The notes: a model not told the origin generated them from the letters alone. 64,000 nucleotides of DNA from Aradus depressus (GCA_963662175.1 OY759215.1:56251213-56315212); one strand, 5' to 3'. Shown: positions 41,192 through 53,750, numbered from the stretch's first letter. Program-made: numbers and translations.

Positions 41192-41837
41192 ACTTATTGT
41201 TCTAAATTAATTAATTTTCGTACTTTGCTTCTATCTCTATTGTAGCTCTTGCTTCGTGTGCTTCTATTTTTAGCTCATTCGGTTTAACCAAACTATCGGT
41301 TATCCGGCCAGGGCCGGATAATTGGAATTCTACTGTACTGTAATTATAGTGGTATTTACCTCCGACGTGACCCAACCACCCGATGTCTTCTCTGGTATAT
41401 TTCCGCTGATAAAATGTATTATTTATTTCAGGAATTTCGTTTGCACAATAATCATTATTGTATTCCTTCTTTGTTGTATCCTAAGAAATTATTTAATTTA
41501 CCATCTTATCAGTCATTTCCTTACTTAATATATGATTTAATAAATATGTTGAAGTCATTATAGATAAATCCTCTTCCTATACGAAAAAATGGAAATAATA
41601 ATAATAATAAATTAAACTGATTTATTTGGTAAGTCATATTTCTTTTAAATAAATCTCTACAATTATTTATATTTCATGAAGTATTGATTTATGGACTGAT
41701 AATGTTCAGAAATAGATGATGAGATGCAATCTGAGGTGTCACGGATTAGTGGGTTAAAAGAGAAAATTCAACATTTTAGAAAACAGAAGAAAGTAATGTA
41801 TTTTGACGGAACTCGTGAGCTTTTTACTCATATCATC
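41192..41837. other. unassigned AT-rich DNA
   Basis: No recognised element or gene. Confidence 0.4.
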
Positions 41838-41960
41838 ATAGGTTACTCGTTAAAAGACCTCTCTCTACCCTATGTGAATAAAAATTTAGGACTCCCATAG
41901 TAGTCGGGCTCAGAGTGACAAAAGAGCGCTTTGGCAGTAGGCGATATGACCTCGAAGCGA
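41838..41960 (+). mobile_element. SINE 3' fragment
   Basis: GGTTACTCGTTAAAAGACC, GTGAATAAAAATTTAGGACT and AGTAGGCGATATGACCTCG. It lacks head, centre and final tail. Confidence 0.8.
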
Positions 41961-41993
41961 TCCATCGGTTTAGATTAACTCGGTGAGCGGGCT

Positions 41994-42202
41994 GGTGTGG
42001 ACACATAGGGACCCTAGCGTACAATGCTCCTATTCCTTCCCCGGTAGCTGTACTGCGGGAGTTCTATGTTTTGTCTACGCAGTTACCTAGGATAGAGGTA
42101 CGACGAATACCTGTCATCGCACAGACTCAGGACCGCCATATAACGCCTCATCTAAAGGAAGACGTGCTCAAGGTGGGTTTGAACCTGAGCTACCGCCGCC
42201 CA
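41994..42202 (-). mobile_element. SINE, GGTGTGGAC-tail subfamily
   Basis: GGTGTGGACACATAGGGACC tail, TACTGCGGGAGTTC, CAGTTACCTAGGATAGAGG, decayed central domain and GTTTGAACCTGAGCTACCG. Shares its unusual 3' tail with the copy at 20861. Confidence 0.78.
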
Positions 42203-42417
42203 TCAATTTAATCCAAATAAGCTTTCCGGGCCTCTGAGTTGTGATTTCTGGAGTCAGTCCGCATCTCTACATCCCAAATCCAATATCCTTTCGACATGTA
42301 CCCAGTAGAGAGAAAGGAAAACAGACTCTGTTTAACTGTAATCAGAAGGAGTCGACTGAGGGAGACAGTAGGTTGGGCGTCATGGCTCTGTCATATAACC
42401 CCTAGATCAGGGTTGGG

Positions 42418-42480
42418 CAAACGTTTCTAGATGCGGGCCGGAGAGCAAAATTCAAAGGTTATGGCGGCCAAAGTAAATAG
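42418..42480 (+). mobile_element. hAT-type terminus (single end)
   Basis: CAGGGTTGGGCAAACGTTTC followed by GCGGGCCGGA resembles the common CAGGGxTGGGCAAAC...GCGGGCC ends of hAT elements. No opposite end in the window. Confidence 0.45.
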
Positions 42481-43548
42481 AAAATAACATTCGACAACTT
42501 AAATAAATCTGATTAAAAAAAAAAAAATGAATATTGTCATTAACATGACCATGAAGCACATATTTAATTTTATGACTGATTTATACAGAACATATTGGTG
42601 TATAGTAATGTAAAAACACAACATTGTTATCAGGATAAAATGTAAATAACTTTTAGTAAAGAGCAGATAAAACGCAGCTTTTCGCGATTTAAAAATGACG
42701 CACTAGAAATAGAATTCTGAGACATAGCTATTTTGAAGGATAATCATGTGTCTTAAAAATACTTTTTCAAATTAGTGCCAAAAACGACTAAATCGGAAGT
42801 TATAGAAGATTTCTTTCAAAATTCTAATTTTATGTCAGGAATGTTGACAAAAATGTTTTACCATGACCATGATTTTTTTTTACAAAATGTCCAATACCTA
42901 ACGAAATGACAGAAAAAAATAAAAGGAACACTACGTTTTTTACTATAACCTAGTAAAATCCTGGAAATTGTGGAAGTACATAGCCGGTGATTCACCGACC
43001 ACTTTTCGTTTTCTAATAGATTTGTGAAATCAGTGTAAAATTTATTTCTGTTTCTATTAAAGAACATGTTCACATTTATTTATTTTAATATTATTTGTAT
43101 ATTTTTATTTATTATTTATTTTATTTTTATTATTCGCATCGCTGGCAAACAAAACAATCGACTAACGCTCCCAAAGATGAAGAGGAGATGATCATAATAA
43201 ATTGACGCAATGTACCGTTATATCAACCGAAATTTCCGTTCATTTTGGTCAACCATGCCACAATTTTGCCGTCAGTTCTGCCGATTGTAGTCTAAATTTT
43301 TGATTTCGTGTTATATAAATTTCATTCAACTATTATTATACTTGTATATAATCAATTTCTAAGGTTTATGGGCAAGAGACAATAGATTGTGGACAAAAGG
43401 CATTTCTTCATTCATAAATAGGAGACGAAAGAAAGTGTGAGGACACCGGAGATGGCTTTATCAAAGAAGCATGAAGCAGCGTTCTTGTAGAAGAAAAGAA
43501 CGATGGATATAATGAATAATGAAAGAGTCGAGAAAAAAATAGGTAAAA
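42481..43548. other. unassigned DNA with a family A end
   Basis: 42973-43005 (GAAGTACATAGCCGGTGATT then CACCGACC) is a reversed family A 5' end. Otherwise AT-rich with nothing recognised. Confidence 0.45.
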
Positions 43549-43722
43549 AAATCGTCGGTGAAACATCGACAATATACTTCATCATCTTGAATCATTTGTA
43601 AAGAATAGTAAGTTTGTGCGCTCCCTACAAACTCTCTCCCTTATGCACTTCTGAATCTACATATGAATTTTATTTATTGATAAATTCATTCCATCGACAT
43701 TATTACGGTTATTGAATTTTTC
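43549..43722 (+). mobile_element. family A element, 5' part
   Basis: ATCGTCGGTGAAACATCGAC, AATATACTTCATCATC and GCGCTCCCTACAAACTC. Decayed and truncated. Confidence 0.65.
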
Positions 43723-43909
43723 TTATCTTATTACATTTTGGTAAAAGTCAGACGGAAAAATGAGACCGCTTTACTTCGGGGCCTAACTACATTTTACAAT
43801 ATACCATTTATATTTAAATCTCTTTAAATAAAAGAAAGGCATAATTTATATGAAATACGATTTTTCGCCCGGTATACGAGAATCATGCTGAAAACCTTAC
43901 TAAAGTATA

Positions 43910-44195
43910 GGTTAGGTTTTATGACTCATGCCCGGGCTTTAACTACGAGGTCATATCGCCTACTACCAGAGCGCTCTTTCGTCACTCTGGTGGACATGAG
44001 CCCGACTCTATTGTGGGAGTCCTAAATTTTGCCTACCCTAAATTTTTATTCACTTAGGGCAGGGCTCTTTAACAAGTACCTGACATCATACCTCCCAGAT
44101 AAAATAAACTAAGGGCCTCGGCCGGGTCTCGAACCCACACGTTCTTGAGGTCAGAAGACAAGCACGCATACCACTGAGCTACCGCCGCGGCGCCC
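43910..44195 (-). mobile_element. SINE with deleted central domain, 13-bp TSD
   Basis: Complete tail and head. The GTCCTTCGGATGG core is missing between CATCATAC and CTCCCAGATA. Target duplication TTACTAAAGTATA (43897-43909) and TTACTGAAGTATA (44196-44208), one change. Young CCTAA-tail class. Confidence 0.93.
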
Positions 44196-44219
44196 TTACT
44201 GAAGTATATATTAATATAT

Positions 44220-44660
44220 ATTTTTTAAGACGTTTGATTGATTTAACCGAAAACGGTTAGTCCTATCGAAAAACTAGTTCCCACCAAAAATGTTCCTTAA
44301 TAAATTTCTAATCGCTAATGTGTCCTTAGATTTGAGATAGTACCAGTATGAACAAAGTTATATTGCCACAAAGAATGTCCAATAGATTTCAGTAGAAAAT
44401 ACATCAATGTAATGTTGTTTGCAAATAATTTTTAAAAAAAATAAAAAATAAATATATGTGATATGGTTATAACAGGTCTTTCTTATACCAACCACATTTT
44501 TACAGATCCCCTCCACCTCCTCAAATTCTGACATTATTGGATACATGAAAGTCACTCACAGAATTATGATATACAATAAAACTACTGACGCCATTCATAT
44601 ACTCAGAATGCCAATATGGAATGAAATTGAGGCGGAGGGAGAGGGAGGTCTGTACAAAAG
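44220..44660 (-). repeat. family E foldback-type repeat
   Basis: GTTTGATTGATTTAACCGAA, TGTTCCTTAATAAATTTCTA, TTTCAGTAGAAAATACATC and GGTTATAACAGGTCTTTCTT match 6883-7345 in opposite orientation. Confidence 0.5.
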
Positions 44661-44689
44661 TAGTTGGTAGAAAAAAATCATTAAATTCG

Positions 44690-44778
44690 AAAAACGTGGA
44701 ATTCTTGAAATATCATAAATTTTTTTGACCGATTACATAACTTTCTCTATTACAACAAATAGCTGGGGGAAGTAAAAA
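44690..44778 (+). mobile_element. family A element, 3' end only
   Basis: GAAAAACGTGGAATTCTTGA, TGACCGATTACATAACTTTC and AGCTGGGGGAAGT. Confidence 0.7.
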
Positions 44779-45150
44779 ACAGGTCCTTCCAAAGGCGTGA
44801 AAAAAAAGTAAATAAAAAATTGAATTGGGGGGGGAAAAAACGCCTACAATGAAACCGCAGCTGTTTTAGGAGTGGCGAAAAACCATGACAATGGGAAATA
44901 AAAGAAACCCAAACCATCTCAAAGTTTTTTATAACCCTCTATAATAAAGTGGAGGTTGTGGAAACCCGGGCCCAGCTTCTTACTGTTTTTTTTTATAACT
45001 TCTTAGTAGTTGGAAGGAAGAATGAAGAGAAAAGGAAGATGAAGAAGTGAGGTCGTTAACAATGTAAGTCTACCTCTTCAAATAAATATACAATGTATGG
45101 TCCACAGTTCCAGCCAGCAATGACTACATTTAAAATCAGTATATCGGTAT
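44779..45150. other. unassigned DNA
   Basis: No recognised element or gene. Confidence 0.4.
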
Positions 45151-45151
45151 T

Positions 45152-45345
45152 ATGGTTTTAGGAGAGCAAACTTAGTTCATTAATTTGTTCTGGCAAAGTC
45201 AATTGCCGATTATTCACCGACTTTTTGTTATTTTTATTTTAGAAATTAAGGTTCGGAAAATATGAAATTCTCGTGCAAACTCAACATCGAATTTCTGGCC
45301 GATTACATAACTTCCCGTATACTTCGTACAGCTGGGGAAGTAATA
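45152..45345. mobile_element. family A composite: reversed 5' end joined to forward 3' end
   Basis: 45152-45227 is the reversed 5' block (AGCAAACTTAGTTCATTAAT ... GATTATTCACCGAC). After a T-rich joint the forward 3' block runs to CTTCGTACAGCTGGGGAAGT. Same architecture as 22000-22200. Confidence 0.72.
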
Positions 45346-45362
45346 AACATGGTCACGAAACA

Positions 45363-45612
45363 GCTGAGCTCAAGATCACGAATTCAAAGCCCAGCAGAGG
45401 ACGCCGTCCTTTGGATGGGACGTTAAGCTATGGTCCTGAGCCTGTGCGATGTTAGGTAGTCGTTAGACCCCTCTACCCGAGGTGAATACAAATTTAGGGT
45501 AGGCAAAATTTAGAACTCGCACAGTAGAGTCGGGCTCATGACTACCATGGTGATGAAAGAGCGCTCTTGTAGTAGGCGATATGACCTCGTAATTAAAGCT
45601 TGGGCATGTCAC
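45363..45612 (+). mobile_element. SINE, 5'-truncated
   Basis: Starts at AGCTGAGCTCAAGATCACG, with a damaged B box (AATTCAAAGCCC). Central domain GTCCTTTGGATGGGACGTTA, GGGTAGGCAAAATTTAG and GTAGGCGATATGACCTCG. Confidence 0.87.
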
Positions 45613-45664
45613 ACTTTCTTTTTCGTTATGTTCGAAATACAATGTTACATGTCTAATGATAAAC

Positions 45665-46160
45665 ATAAAGAAAAAAGTGGTCGGTATATCTCCAGCACGA
45701 ATTAGTAGAATAGTTTGAGTTAATTATCGATAGTTAGACTGGAATCCTCGTACTAAATTTTGTGTTGATACATTTATTACATGGGCCTCTAATAACTGCC
45801 CTTTGCTGCCAACTTTTGAGTTGAGCCCCTTCCCTTCAGCTGAAAATTAATAAGTGCCGATGTTATAAGAAGGCTATTACATGAAATTTCATGAAAATCC
45901 AATTAACTGTTAAGTTTCCGCCTCCCTCCAAATCAATCGATAGTTTGAGTTAATTATCGATAGTTAGACTAGAATCCTCGTACTAAATTTTGTGTTGATA
46001 CATTTATTACATGGGCCTCTAATAACTGCTCTTTGCTGCCAACTTTTGAGTTGAGCCCCTTCCCTTCAGCTGATTCAGCTGAAAATTAATAAGTGCCGAT
46101 GTTATAAGAAGGCTACTATATGAAATTTCATGAAAATCCGATCAACTGTTAAAGAGCGAA
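45665..46160 (+). repeat. family A-related sequence with 230-bp tandem duplication
   Basis: TAGTTTGAGTTAATTATCGA starts at 45711 and again at 45941. The two units are nearly identical through GTGCCGATGTTATAAGAAGG and AAATTTCATGAAAATCC. Each contains the family A words GTGTTGATACATTTATTACA and TTTTGAGTTGAGCCCC. Confidence 0.8.
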
Positions 46161-47395
46161 GCTCAGTTTATGTGTTGACCTGGCTCATATAACCCCTCCA
46201 CTGTTCAAAATGTTGAGCTGTCACGTGGCTTATGTTTGAATCGGGCTTATAAGGATGGTACACATGAAAATCCAATGAACCGTCATTAAAAAAACTAGCG
46301 CTCATTACGTGTTCATTTCTCTCACCATCAAAATGTTCGAAATGCTACATAGCAGTGCCTATTTACCCCTGAGGCAAGTGACGCAGCCGGTCCCCGAGCT
46401 CAGGAGGCCCCCGTTCGATCAAAAAAAATTTATTTCAAAATCTACATCATGTTTAAATGTCTATACAACAGAAGAGGCACGTGATGATGATGTAGAAATT
46501 GCTTTATTTCTATTTTTTTTAATGAATGAAATCATCAATAATTTTATCAAAATTTAAATTATTCATTACTCATGTTCAATCGAAAGTAATGCGAATGCAC
46601 TCAACTTTTCTTCGCTTATCGAACTTCTCAGATAATTTTTTATATATTTTAATTTTAAAAAAGATCTCTCATCCTTAACATTCGTGCAAAACAATGACAA
46701 ATAAATTCGGAGAAGAATTTCAAGATTTGGCATAATACAAATGGCTGAGTACATTGAAGAGTAGGAAAACGTTTACTTATCAAAATTGTGGATGAGTTAC
46801 TGGATTTTTCTAGAAACTTCTTACAATTTCGAGAAACATGCTGGAAAATTTCATGACATTCTATAAGATTCTAGAATGTTCTGATGTATTACATATATAA
46901 ATTATTAAAAATAAATTTGAGGATAATATTTAAAAAAATAATTCAAGGGCCCCCTGGTGAAGTCTGCCTCATAGATCCCCAGACAAGCAGGCAGACATTC
47001 CTCCAGAATTCAAAATGCAATTTTCACAACATAATGGGTTTATTTTAAGGGAAATGAGGGCAGGTGAACATACACCCACATGTAGACATTTTCTAGAAAT
47101 GGTTAACGTCATATTTTGATGCTGATGTGCCAAAATAATGGGAAAAAAACAAAGGGGAAAACCCCGAATTTTTTCAATGATTGGACAAGTTCCCCTCGTG
47201 ACTACTGCTGGCATTACTTGTAGCTCTCTTCTGTCTGGACGAGAAGATGAATTTCGAGTGGGGGAGCGGTTCGAGTTGGACCCTTGGTTTTATAGTCTGG
47301 AGCAACCGGTCGTCAAACCAACGTTCTGCCATCCCTCGTCGCGGCACTCCTATCGCCTTCCTTCTACATGTAGATACAACTACCTTCGTAACATT
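46161..47395. other. unassigned DNA
   Basis: No recognised element. The 96-codon frame at 47138-47428 has no known domain and runs into a family A end. Confidence 0.4.
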
Positions 47396-47397
47396 AT

Positions 47398-48110
47398 TCT
47401 ATTACTTCCCCAGCTATATCAAGTATGAGGGAAGTTATGTGATCGGTCAGAAATTCGAAGTTTAGTTTTCACCGGAATTTCTAGTTTTCCGACATTCTCA
47501 TTACAAAAACGAAAAAAAAAATGTATGTGTGTGAACACGATAACTCCCAATAGGAATGTACCGACACGAAATTTTATATGAGTATCCAGAACTGTTTGAG
47601 GACAACAATTGATTTTCAACCAAATCGAAGGGGAAATTAGGAGGGAGGAAAATAAAGGGGAGAATAAACAAAATGATCGACATATGAAATTAGATATAGT
47701 TCTATTTTACTTCCCCAGAATGTCATGTTTACCAACCCCTGGTACAAAAAATGAAAAAAAAAAAAAAAAGGAAAAAAAAATCTGTTTAAATGTGTGTTTC
47801 AGTGAATACGATAACTGCCGATAGAAAGAATAAATTAACGAAATGTCATATATGTATCGAGAACACCTAACGCCGATATCTAATGATTTACAGCCAAATC
47901 GGTCAAATCGTCACGAAAGTTCATATGTAAAACCGAAAGATCTCATAAGGACGATACCTATCAATTTTGAGTTGAATCGGATCACGGGAAGAGGGGGCTC
48001 TACTAAAAAATAACTGTATAACGAACATATCAACACGAAAACAAGTATGAAGATTCGGAAGACTGTGAGTAAGACAGACACCTATTGATTTTCAAACATT
48101 CTGTTAGGAG
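47398..48110 (-). mobile_element. two family A elements in tandem, reverse
   Basis: First terminus ACTTCCCCAGCTATATCAAG at 47403, running to about 47700. A second terminus TTACTTCCCCAGAATGTCAT at 47709 runs through two internal units to about 48110. Each has the ACACGATAACT(C/G)CC landmark. Confidence 0.75.
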
Positions 48111-48639
48111 TTTTGGTTCAGGTATCATTTTTTATCTTATAACAATTATTTTTTGTCTAACAAAACGTCATCTATTAATCCATTACCTCATTTAATGATA
48201 CCATTTTGGTACAACATAAAAGATGTCGCAACTTCATAGGATCAACTTTCATTTAATTGATCATGGTGATTATAATAACACACTAAATCAGAGTCTTTCA
48301 ACTTCCCAAATATATAATCTTTATTTTTTACAAGTTTGTTCACATTCCGCCCATCAATTCAATACTTTCACAGTATCCATAGTAATTCCGATTCGTACAA
48401 GTTTTAACCATGTCAATATGTCTTTTGAATTAAATATAGTTTCTTGACTGGTTTTGTATCTGTCTGCTGACCATTCTCTATTTTTTTAAATAGTTTTATG
48501 TTACGTTGAAGATTATTGTTGGACATAAGGCGTGATAGAGTAAAGGTAAGTACCTCACATTTTTCGGCCTCGCAAAACTTTAACGTAACATAAAACTATA
48601 AAAAATATATATAGAATGGAGACAGTTGAATACATGGGA
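48111..48639. other. unassigned AT-rich DNA
   Basis: A short inverted pair TTTTATGTTACGTT (48496) and AACGTAACATAAAA (48582) encloses 72 bases, possibly a small hairpin element. Otherwise nothing recognised. Confidence 0.4.
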
Positions 48640-48700
48640 GAAGAGCGAAAACTTCGATAATTAATCCGCACTGGGGAAGTATATTGACGATCATTTTTCT
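48640..48700 (-). mobile_element. family A element, 5' end, reverse
   Basis: GAGCGAAAACTTCGATAATT, AATCCGCACTGGGGAAGTAT and ATTGACGATC. Confidence 0.65.
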
Positions 48701-48723
48701 GAGTACTAAACTTCAATTCCAAA

Positions 48724-48979
48724 GGGGCCGGCGGTAGCTCAGTGGTATGCGTGCTTGCCTTCTGAGCTCAAGGTCGTGGGTTCGAAACCCGGCTGAGGCC
48801 CTTAGTTTATTTTATCTGGGAAGTAAAATAAACTTAAGCACGCCGTCCTTTGGATGGGACGTTAATCGAAGGTCCCGAGCCTGTACGATATCAGGTACTC
48901 GTTAAAGACCCCTTCCCTAGGTAGTAGGCAATATGACCTCTTAGTTAAAGCCCGGGCATGAGTCATAATAACTAACTAA
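48724..48979 (+). mobile_element. SINE with internal deletion, 11-bp TSD
   Basis: Intact head (GGTAGCTCAGTGG and GGTTCGAAACCCGG) and central domain. It then jumps from CCCTAGGTAG into GTAGGCAATATGACC and ends CATAATAACTAAC. TCAATTCCAAA is duplicated at 48713-48723 and 48980-48990. AACTAAC-tail class. Confidence 0.93.
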
Positions 48980-48990
48980 TCAATTCCAAA

Positions 48991-49394
48991 TATTTCAATT
49001 AATTTCATAGCTAGAAACATTATTTTGTTTCTCTTTTACTCAGCGCCTAATCCCTATTGACAAAAATTAAGATATGATCATTTTTCCTATGACGCCTTCT
49101 AATATAAAATTTGACCCCGCTCCGGAAAACTCTATTGAATCTATTCTTGTTCCATTTCTCTTTTTTTTCCGTTTCCCTACCACATTCCAATGCATTTTTC
49201 TATTAAATCATAGGACTGCACAATTTTGACCTTTACGAGGTCAAGACTTCCCAATATTTAAATGCTAATCTAACTAGAACAAACGATGACCCACTCAGAT
49301 TTTATTGTAAACCACTTGGGGTTAATATACAATATTAATAAATCAAAAATAATAATATCAAGAGACGGGGTACGTAAAGTGTATAAGTGTTATA
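48991..49394. other. unassigned AT-rich DNA
   Basis: No recognised element or gene. Confidence 0.4.
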
Positions 49395-49960
49395 ACTAGT
49401 GTCGCCAGGTGCCCCGTTCTCTCTTCCAACCGACCCACCGACTCCCGCTTCTCGACGTCAAGCGATGCCCTTCTGAATTTATGGTTAACTTTTATTCACG
49501 TTATTTTACCCCTATTTGTAAGTTTTTTGTTATAAAAATCTTATTGAAAATGTAATAATGAGCTTTCCGATTGTATATAAACTGTTATGTACATATATAT
49601 ATTTTCAATGAAATTTATTCAAACTCTATTTAAATAATTAGGTATATAAACTTAATTATTATTATATTTTTATTATCTTTACGTTTTATAAAAGTTTATT
49701 GCCAATTTAAATATTTTAATTTTTGAATTTATTTCTTAACCGTTATTAGTAGTTTGTAGTAAAGATACCGAGATATTTTTACTGTTCATTGTATACCATA
49801 TTTATTTGTTGATTGTACTTCACAGATTTCATTGTTTTATTAGTGATTCATTTATAAACCCATTATTATAAGTTTTACTTATATTGTACATGGACATTAA
49901 AATTTAAGTTTATATACCTAAGAAAACTATATTTAAATGGTTTTAAAGTATTATTTTGCA
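49395..49960 (+). repeat. repeat family D, copy 2
   Basis: CTAGTGTCGCCAGGTGCCCC start, CCTATTTGTAAGTTTTTTGT, GAGCTTTCCGATTGTATATA and TGAATTTATTTCTTAACCG, as in the copies at 4430 and 52630. Confidence 0.62.
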
Positions 49961-50157
49961 TTTTATATGGATGTTCCGACTTTCTTTTAATTTAGGCCCC
50001 GATCTCTAGAAAATTTCACCTGAATTTTATCTATATATATAATAGGAAAGCTAGCAAAGAGCTCTAGACAAAATCTAGACTGAAGGACGACCGGCGCTCC
50101 AAAACGTTTGTTTTTACGAGATTCAGGTACTTTTAATAACAAAAATACGATCCATAT

Positions 50158-50706
50158 ATTTTTCCTCTCCAGCTAAACAAAATATATGGATAGTTACGTA
50201 ATCGGTCAAAAATTCGTTGTTTTCATCGGAATTTCCTGTCTGCCTGTATATGTGAACACGATAACCCCCGCTGGAATGAATACATCGACACGAAATGTTA
50301 TAATGTATATCCAAAACCCTGTGAGGACAATTGACCTTATTGATTTTCATCCAAAACTGGCCTAAGAGAGAGAGAGAGAGAGATTAAGGGGTGTATGTAA
50401 CATGTTGATATTTACTTCATTAACTGTTGATATAATGAAAGTATCGACCAGAAATTTTATATATGAATTCAAAACCCAATAATGAAGACATTTAAACATT
50501 TTCAGCTAAATCAACCGGAGGAAAGAGGAGAAGTTCAACTTAAAAATCTTAACTGGCGATATAATGAATATCTCCACACGAAATTTGATAAGGAATCCCT
50601 GTGTAAAACAACTATTAATTTTTAGAAGAACCTGTCGATTGTTTTTTAGAGGTAAAAGGGAATGCTTAGATTATTAATTCGTGCTGGAGAGATACATTGG
50701 CCGACT
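50158..50706 (-). mobile_element. family A element, full length, reverse
   Basis: CTCTCCAGCTAAACAAAATA at the terminus, 3' block, (GA)n at 50369-50384, internal units near 50420 and 50510, reversed 5' block with ATTAATTCGTGCTGGAGAGA and ATTGGCCGAC. Confidence 0.8.
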
Positions 50707-50848
50707 TTAAAAGAAGCTACTTCTTCACCACACCTAACACAAGAATACCCAACTAACAGTGAACTGAAAACTACAGTTTTTCATCGGTTTGTTGTTTGAA
50801 TGCATGTTTGCAAAAACCCTCTACATATGTTACAAGTTGGATATATTG

Positions 50849-51067
50849 ACTCATGCTCTGGCTAAAGCTACACCAGGTCATAGAGCTCTTTCGTCGCTCT
50901 GGTGGACATGAGCCCGAGATCTTTAACGAGTACCTGACATCGCTTAACGTCCCATACAAAGGACAGCGTGCTGAAAGTTTTTTCACCACCCAGATAAAAA
51001 AAAAAACCTACGCGCCGGATTTCGAACCCGTGATCCTGATATCAGTAAGTCAGCTACGGGCGCCCTC
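50849..51067 (-). mobile_element. SINE with internal deletion
   Basis: GACTCATGCTCTGGC, GAGCTCTTTCGTCGCTCTGG, GATCTTTAACGAGTACCTG, central domain CTTAACGTCCCATACAAAGG and B box ATTTCGAACCCGTGATC. It ends CTACGGGCGCCCTC. Confidence 0.88.
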
Positions 51068-52340
51068 AACTATTTTTATTTTTACAATTCCAAAAATTAT
51101 CTATTGAAAACTGTCAAAAAGTTATGCACGATATCAGTCAATAAATATTGTAATAACAATTGAAACAACGTAATTGTTTTCTAATTACAATTATGTGAGA
51201 GTGATACATAATTTTTTTTATAATTACCTACATATATTATATACATAAAAAATTTTCTGATTTGTTTACACACATTCTACATCTTATCACGGTCTAAAAA
51301 CTGATAAGAAGCTCTATTTGAAGGAGACAAGCCATGGCGAAACATGCCGTCTATTGAGAACATCGTTCCAAACAATACTAGGAACCAATGTCTGAATATT
51401 ATTTTGGTGTTACGATACAGTGACACATTTTTGAGTTTTTTTTTTTTCTTTATTAACCATTTACAAAATTTCCCCCACCCAACTTTCATATCAGACAACA
51501 ATATTTTTGTTTAAAATGTCTACATGTTTTAGTTGTTTTCTTTTTCTGAGAGATATAAGTGTCAATAATCTATTCTGGTTATGTCCGAAGTAAAGCATAA
51601 AATATTTATCATTATATTATTGTATAGAGTGCAAATATCATTGAATTAAAATTGAGGGTGGGTAATTTTCCATGGAGTTCCCTCCCAAAAGTAGAGCGGG
51701 AGATTCGAAACATTGCAGACATTCGAAGGAAAGGAGGGGAGACGTCCAAAGGCTTCCGGCTATTTTTAAAAATAACACTTCCCTTTTATAAACATTTTTC
51801 TAGCCAGGAATTCTTTACACAATACTCACTATACGACTATACATTTCTCAATTCAATTCAATTCAATAGAAAAGTTATGTAAACTTTTTCTAATTAAGAC
51901 AGAAAAAATAAATAGTAAGCAATAAGTAATTTAAAAGAATAGAATATAGTTTTATTGTATAGGTTATGTAGTTTTTCATTAGAACATGTGACGCTTTTTT
52001 TAAAAATACTTGAATGTAAACGTCATGAAAATAATTTTTAAATAATGTTTTACTTACATAACTCTTTGCGGTCGTCCGTTTTTTTAAATATTATGTTTCG
52101 TTGGTACAAAATGATTGCATTCTACACTTCAGAGATATAGTAAGAAAACAATTTTACTATGAAAACTAGTTATATACAGAAACACTCGAAACAAAAAAAG
52201 AAAAAGAAGTAACAATTAAATTCAAACACTACACGAACAAACGTTTGAACAAATAAATAAATAAATGCAAGAAGAATAAATAAATATTAAATGAAAAAGG
52301 GATTAAAACACAAGAGGGCTAAAAACAAAAAGATAAGGAG
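51068..52340. other. unassigned AT-rich DNA
   Basis: No recognised repeat or gene. Open frames at 51277-51501 and 51652-51882 have no identifiable domain. Confidence 0.4.
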
Positions 52341-52357
52341 ACACGAGGGAGGATAGA

Positions 52358-52540
52358 GTGCCGTCCACGACTGAAGGAGAAGACGGTTGGATGCGGTACC
52401 TAGCGGGAAAGATGGGAACTAGTGGTGGAGGGGGCATGAATGGAAACAGCTGGTCACCCCCACCATACCACTCTAGACAGCCTCCTGTCTATGTTTGGGA
52501 CCCTCCTAGATGTACATTCCCAAATAGTACGGAGATGAAG
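52358..52540 (+). other. weak protein-coding exon candidate
   Basis: An ORF from ATG 52358 runs to 52735, and its first 60 codons lie in DNA clearly GC-richer than the surroundings. The translation includes MRYLAGKMGTSGGGGMNGNS and SWSPPPYHSRQPPVYVWDPP, Gly- and Pro-rich low-complexity sequence such as is found in transcription-factor N-termini. Downstream of about 52630 the frame runs into repeat family D and is not real. I recognise no family and cannot show splice sites. Confidence 0.2.
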
Positions 52541-52629
52541 GGAGGGAGGGTGTGTAGGGGCGGTCGAAGGGTTCAAAGACCCTTCATGACAAAACATCGC
52601 TTCCACATTCAACTTGTACTACCAGTCTT

Positions 52630-53280
52630 AGAATTAGAGTCGTCAGGTGTCCCGGATTTATGCGGGATGTCCCGTTTTTCAATAACTCTTCCACCCACCA
52701 ACACCCCAAGTTCCGCTTTTAAATGGCATGGTTAATTGTAATTTCAAAGTTTTTATATTTTTGTTACTCTTCCCATTTTATTTTAATATACTGAATTATT
52801 TATGTTATTTATAATTCTTTATTATAAATTTTTTAAATTAAAAATGTGATTTTCTAATAGAGCTTTCCAGTTGAAAATAAACCTTATTTATCTTACATTA
52901 CTTTACCTTATTTCATTCTGTGTTTTATAAAATAAGTTTATTCTCAATTTCCAGACACTAATTTCCTGTTAGAATTTGCTAGTTGAAACGATCTTAAAGT
53001 TTAATATTTCTTTCTGAATTATTTCATTTCTATTTATTTTTCTGATCAATTCAACTAATTTATATAAGTATATTCAGAATAATTTCTGAATTTATTTCTT
53101 GATCATTATTAGTCTGTGCTAACGATAGTAGAAAGATACTTAGCTATTTTTTGTTACTATGTTCATTGTATTTCATAGGTTTAATTATTGATTGTATTTC
53201 ACGTATTTAATTGATCTCTTAGCGAGAGTTTTATTGTTCCATTATTATAGGTAATACTTTTGTTTGACTGATGATTGAAA
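52630..53280 (+). repeat. repeat family D, copy 3
   Basis: GAGTCGTCAGGTGTCCCGGA start with a GGATTTATGCGGGATGTCCC hairpin-like word, AATAGAGCTTTCCAGTTG, CTGAATTTATTTCTTGATCA and ATTGATTGTATTTCACGTAT. The segment 52923-52983 is inverted relative to copy 1. Confidence 0.65.
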
Positions 53281-53344
53281 TTAAATTTCCCAGGTTGAAA
53301 ATAAAAATGTAGTCTGACCTTTTACAGATTTTATCATTATATCC

Positions 53345-53376
53345 TAGCCGTCTTTCGAGGCAGCCCTCATCATCAG
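53345..53376 (-). ncRNA. hammerhead-ribozyme-like core
   Basis: CTGATGA, stem II GAGG-GCTG-CCTC (perfect), GAAA, GACGGCTA. 32 nt, the same size as three relatives nearby. One substitution breaks the GCCGGC palindrome. Confidence 0.65.
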
Positions 53377-53750
53377 ACAATTTTAAAAAAACTTACCGAA
53401 ACGTGTAAATTTTTTCTGAAATAGACAATATTTCAGAAAGTTTTGTTTTATTTATTGTTAACATAATTCCTTAATATAACACTTATCTACAATTTTGTTA
53501 TATATTAAGTTACCTCGAACCCGATACCTCGACGAGTATTTTCTTGGGATAATCTCGGATAATCTTGGGATTGGAAATTTGATAGTGGGATTGAAGCCCT
53601 ACTCAATATCATCCCCTTGAATTCGAATCAAAAGTTTTTGGGACGATGTCGGGTTAATATGAAAATGGCTGATGTAGTGAGATGTGATTATTTCACAGGC
53701 TGCAAAATAAAAATATAGTCTAACCTTTCACAGATTTTATTATTATATAT

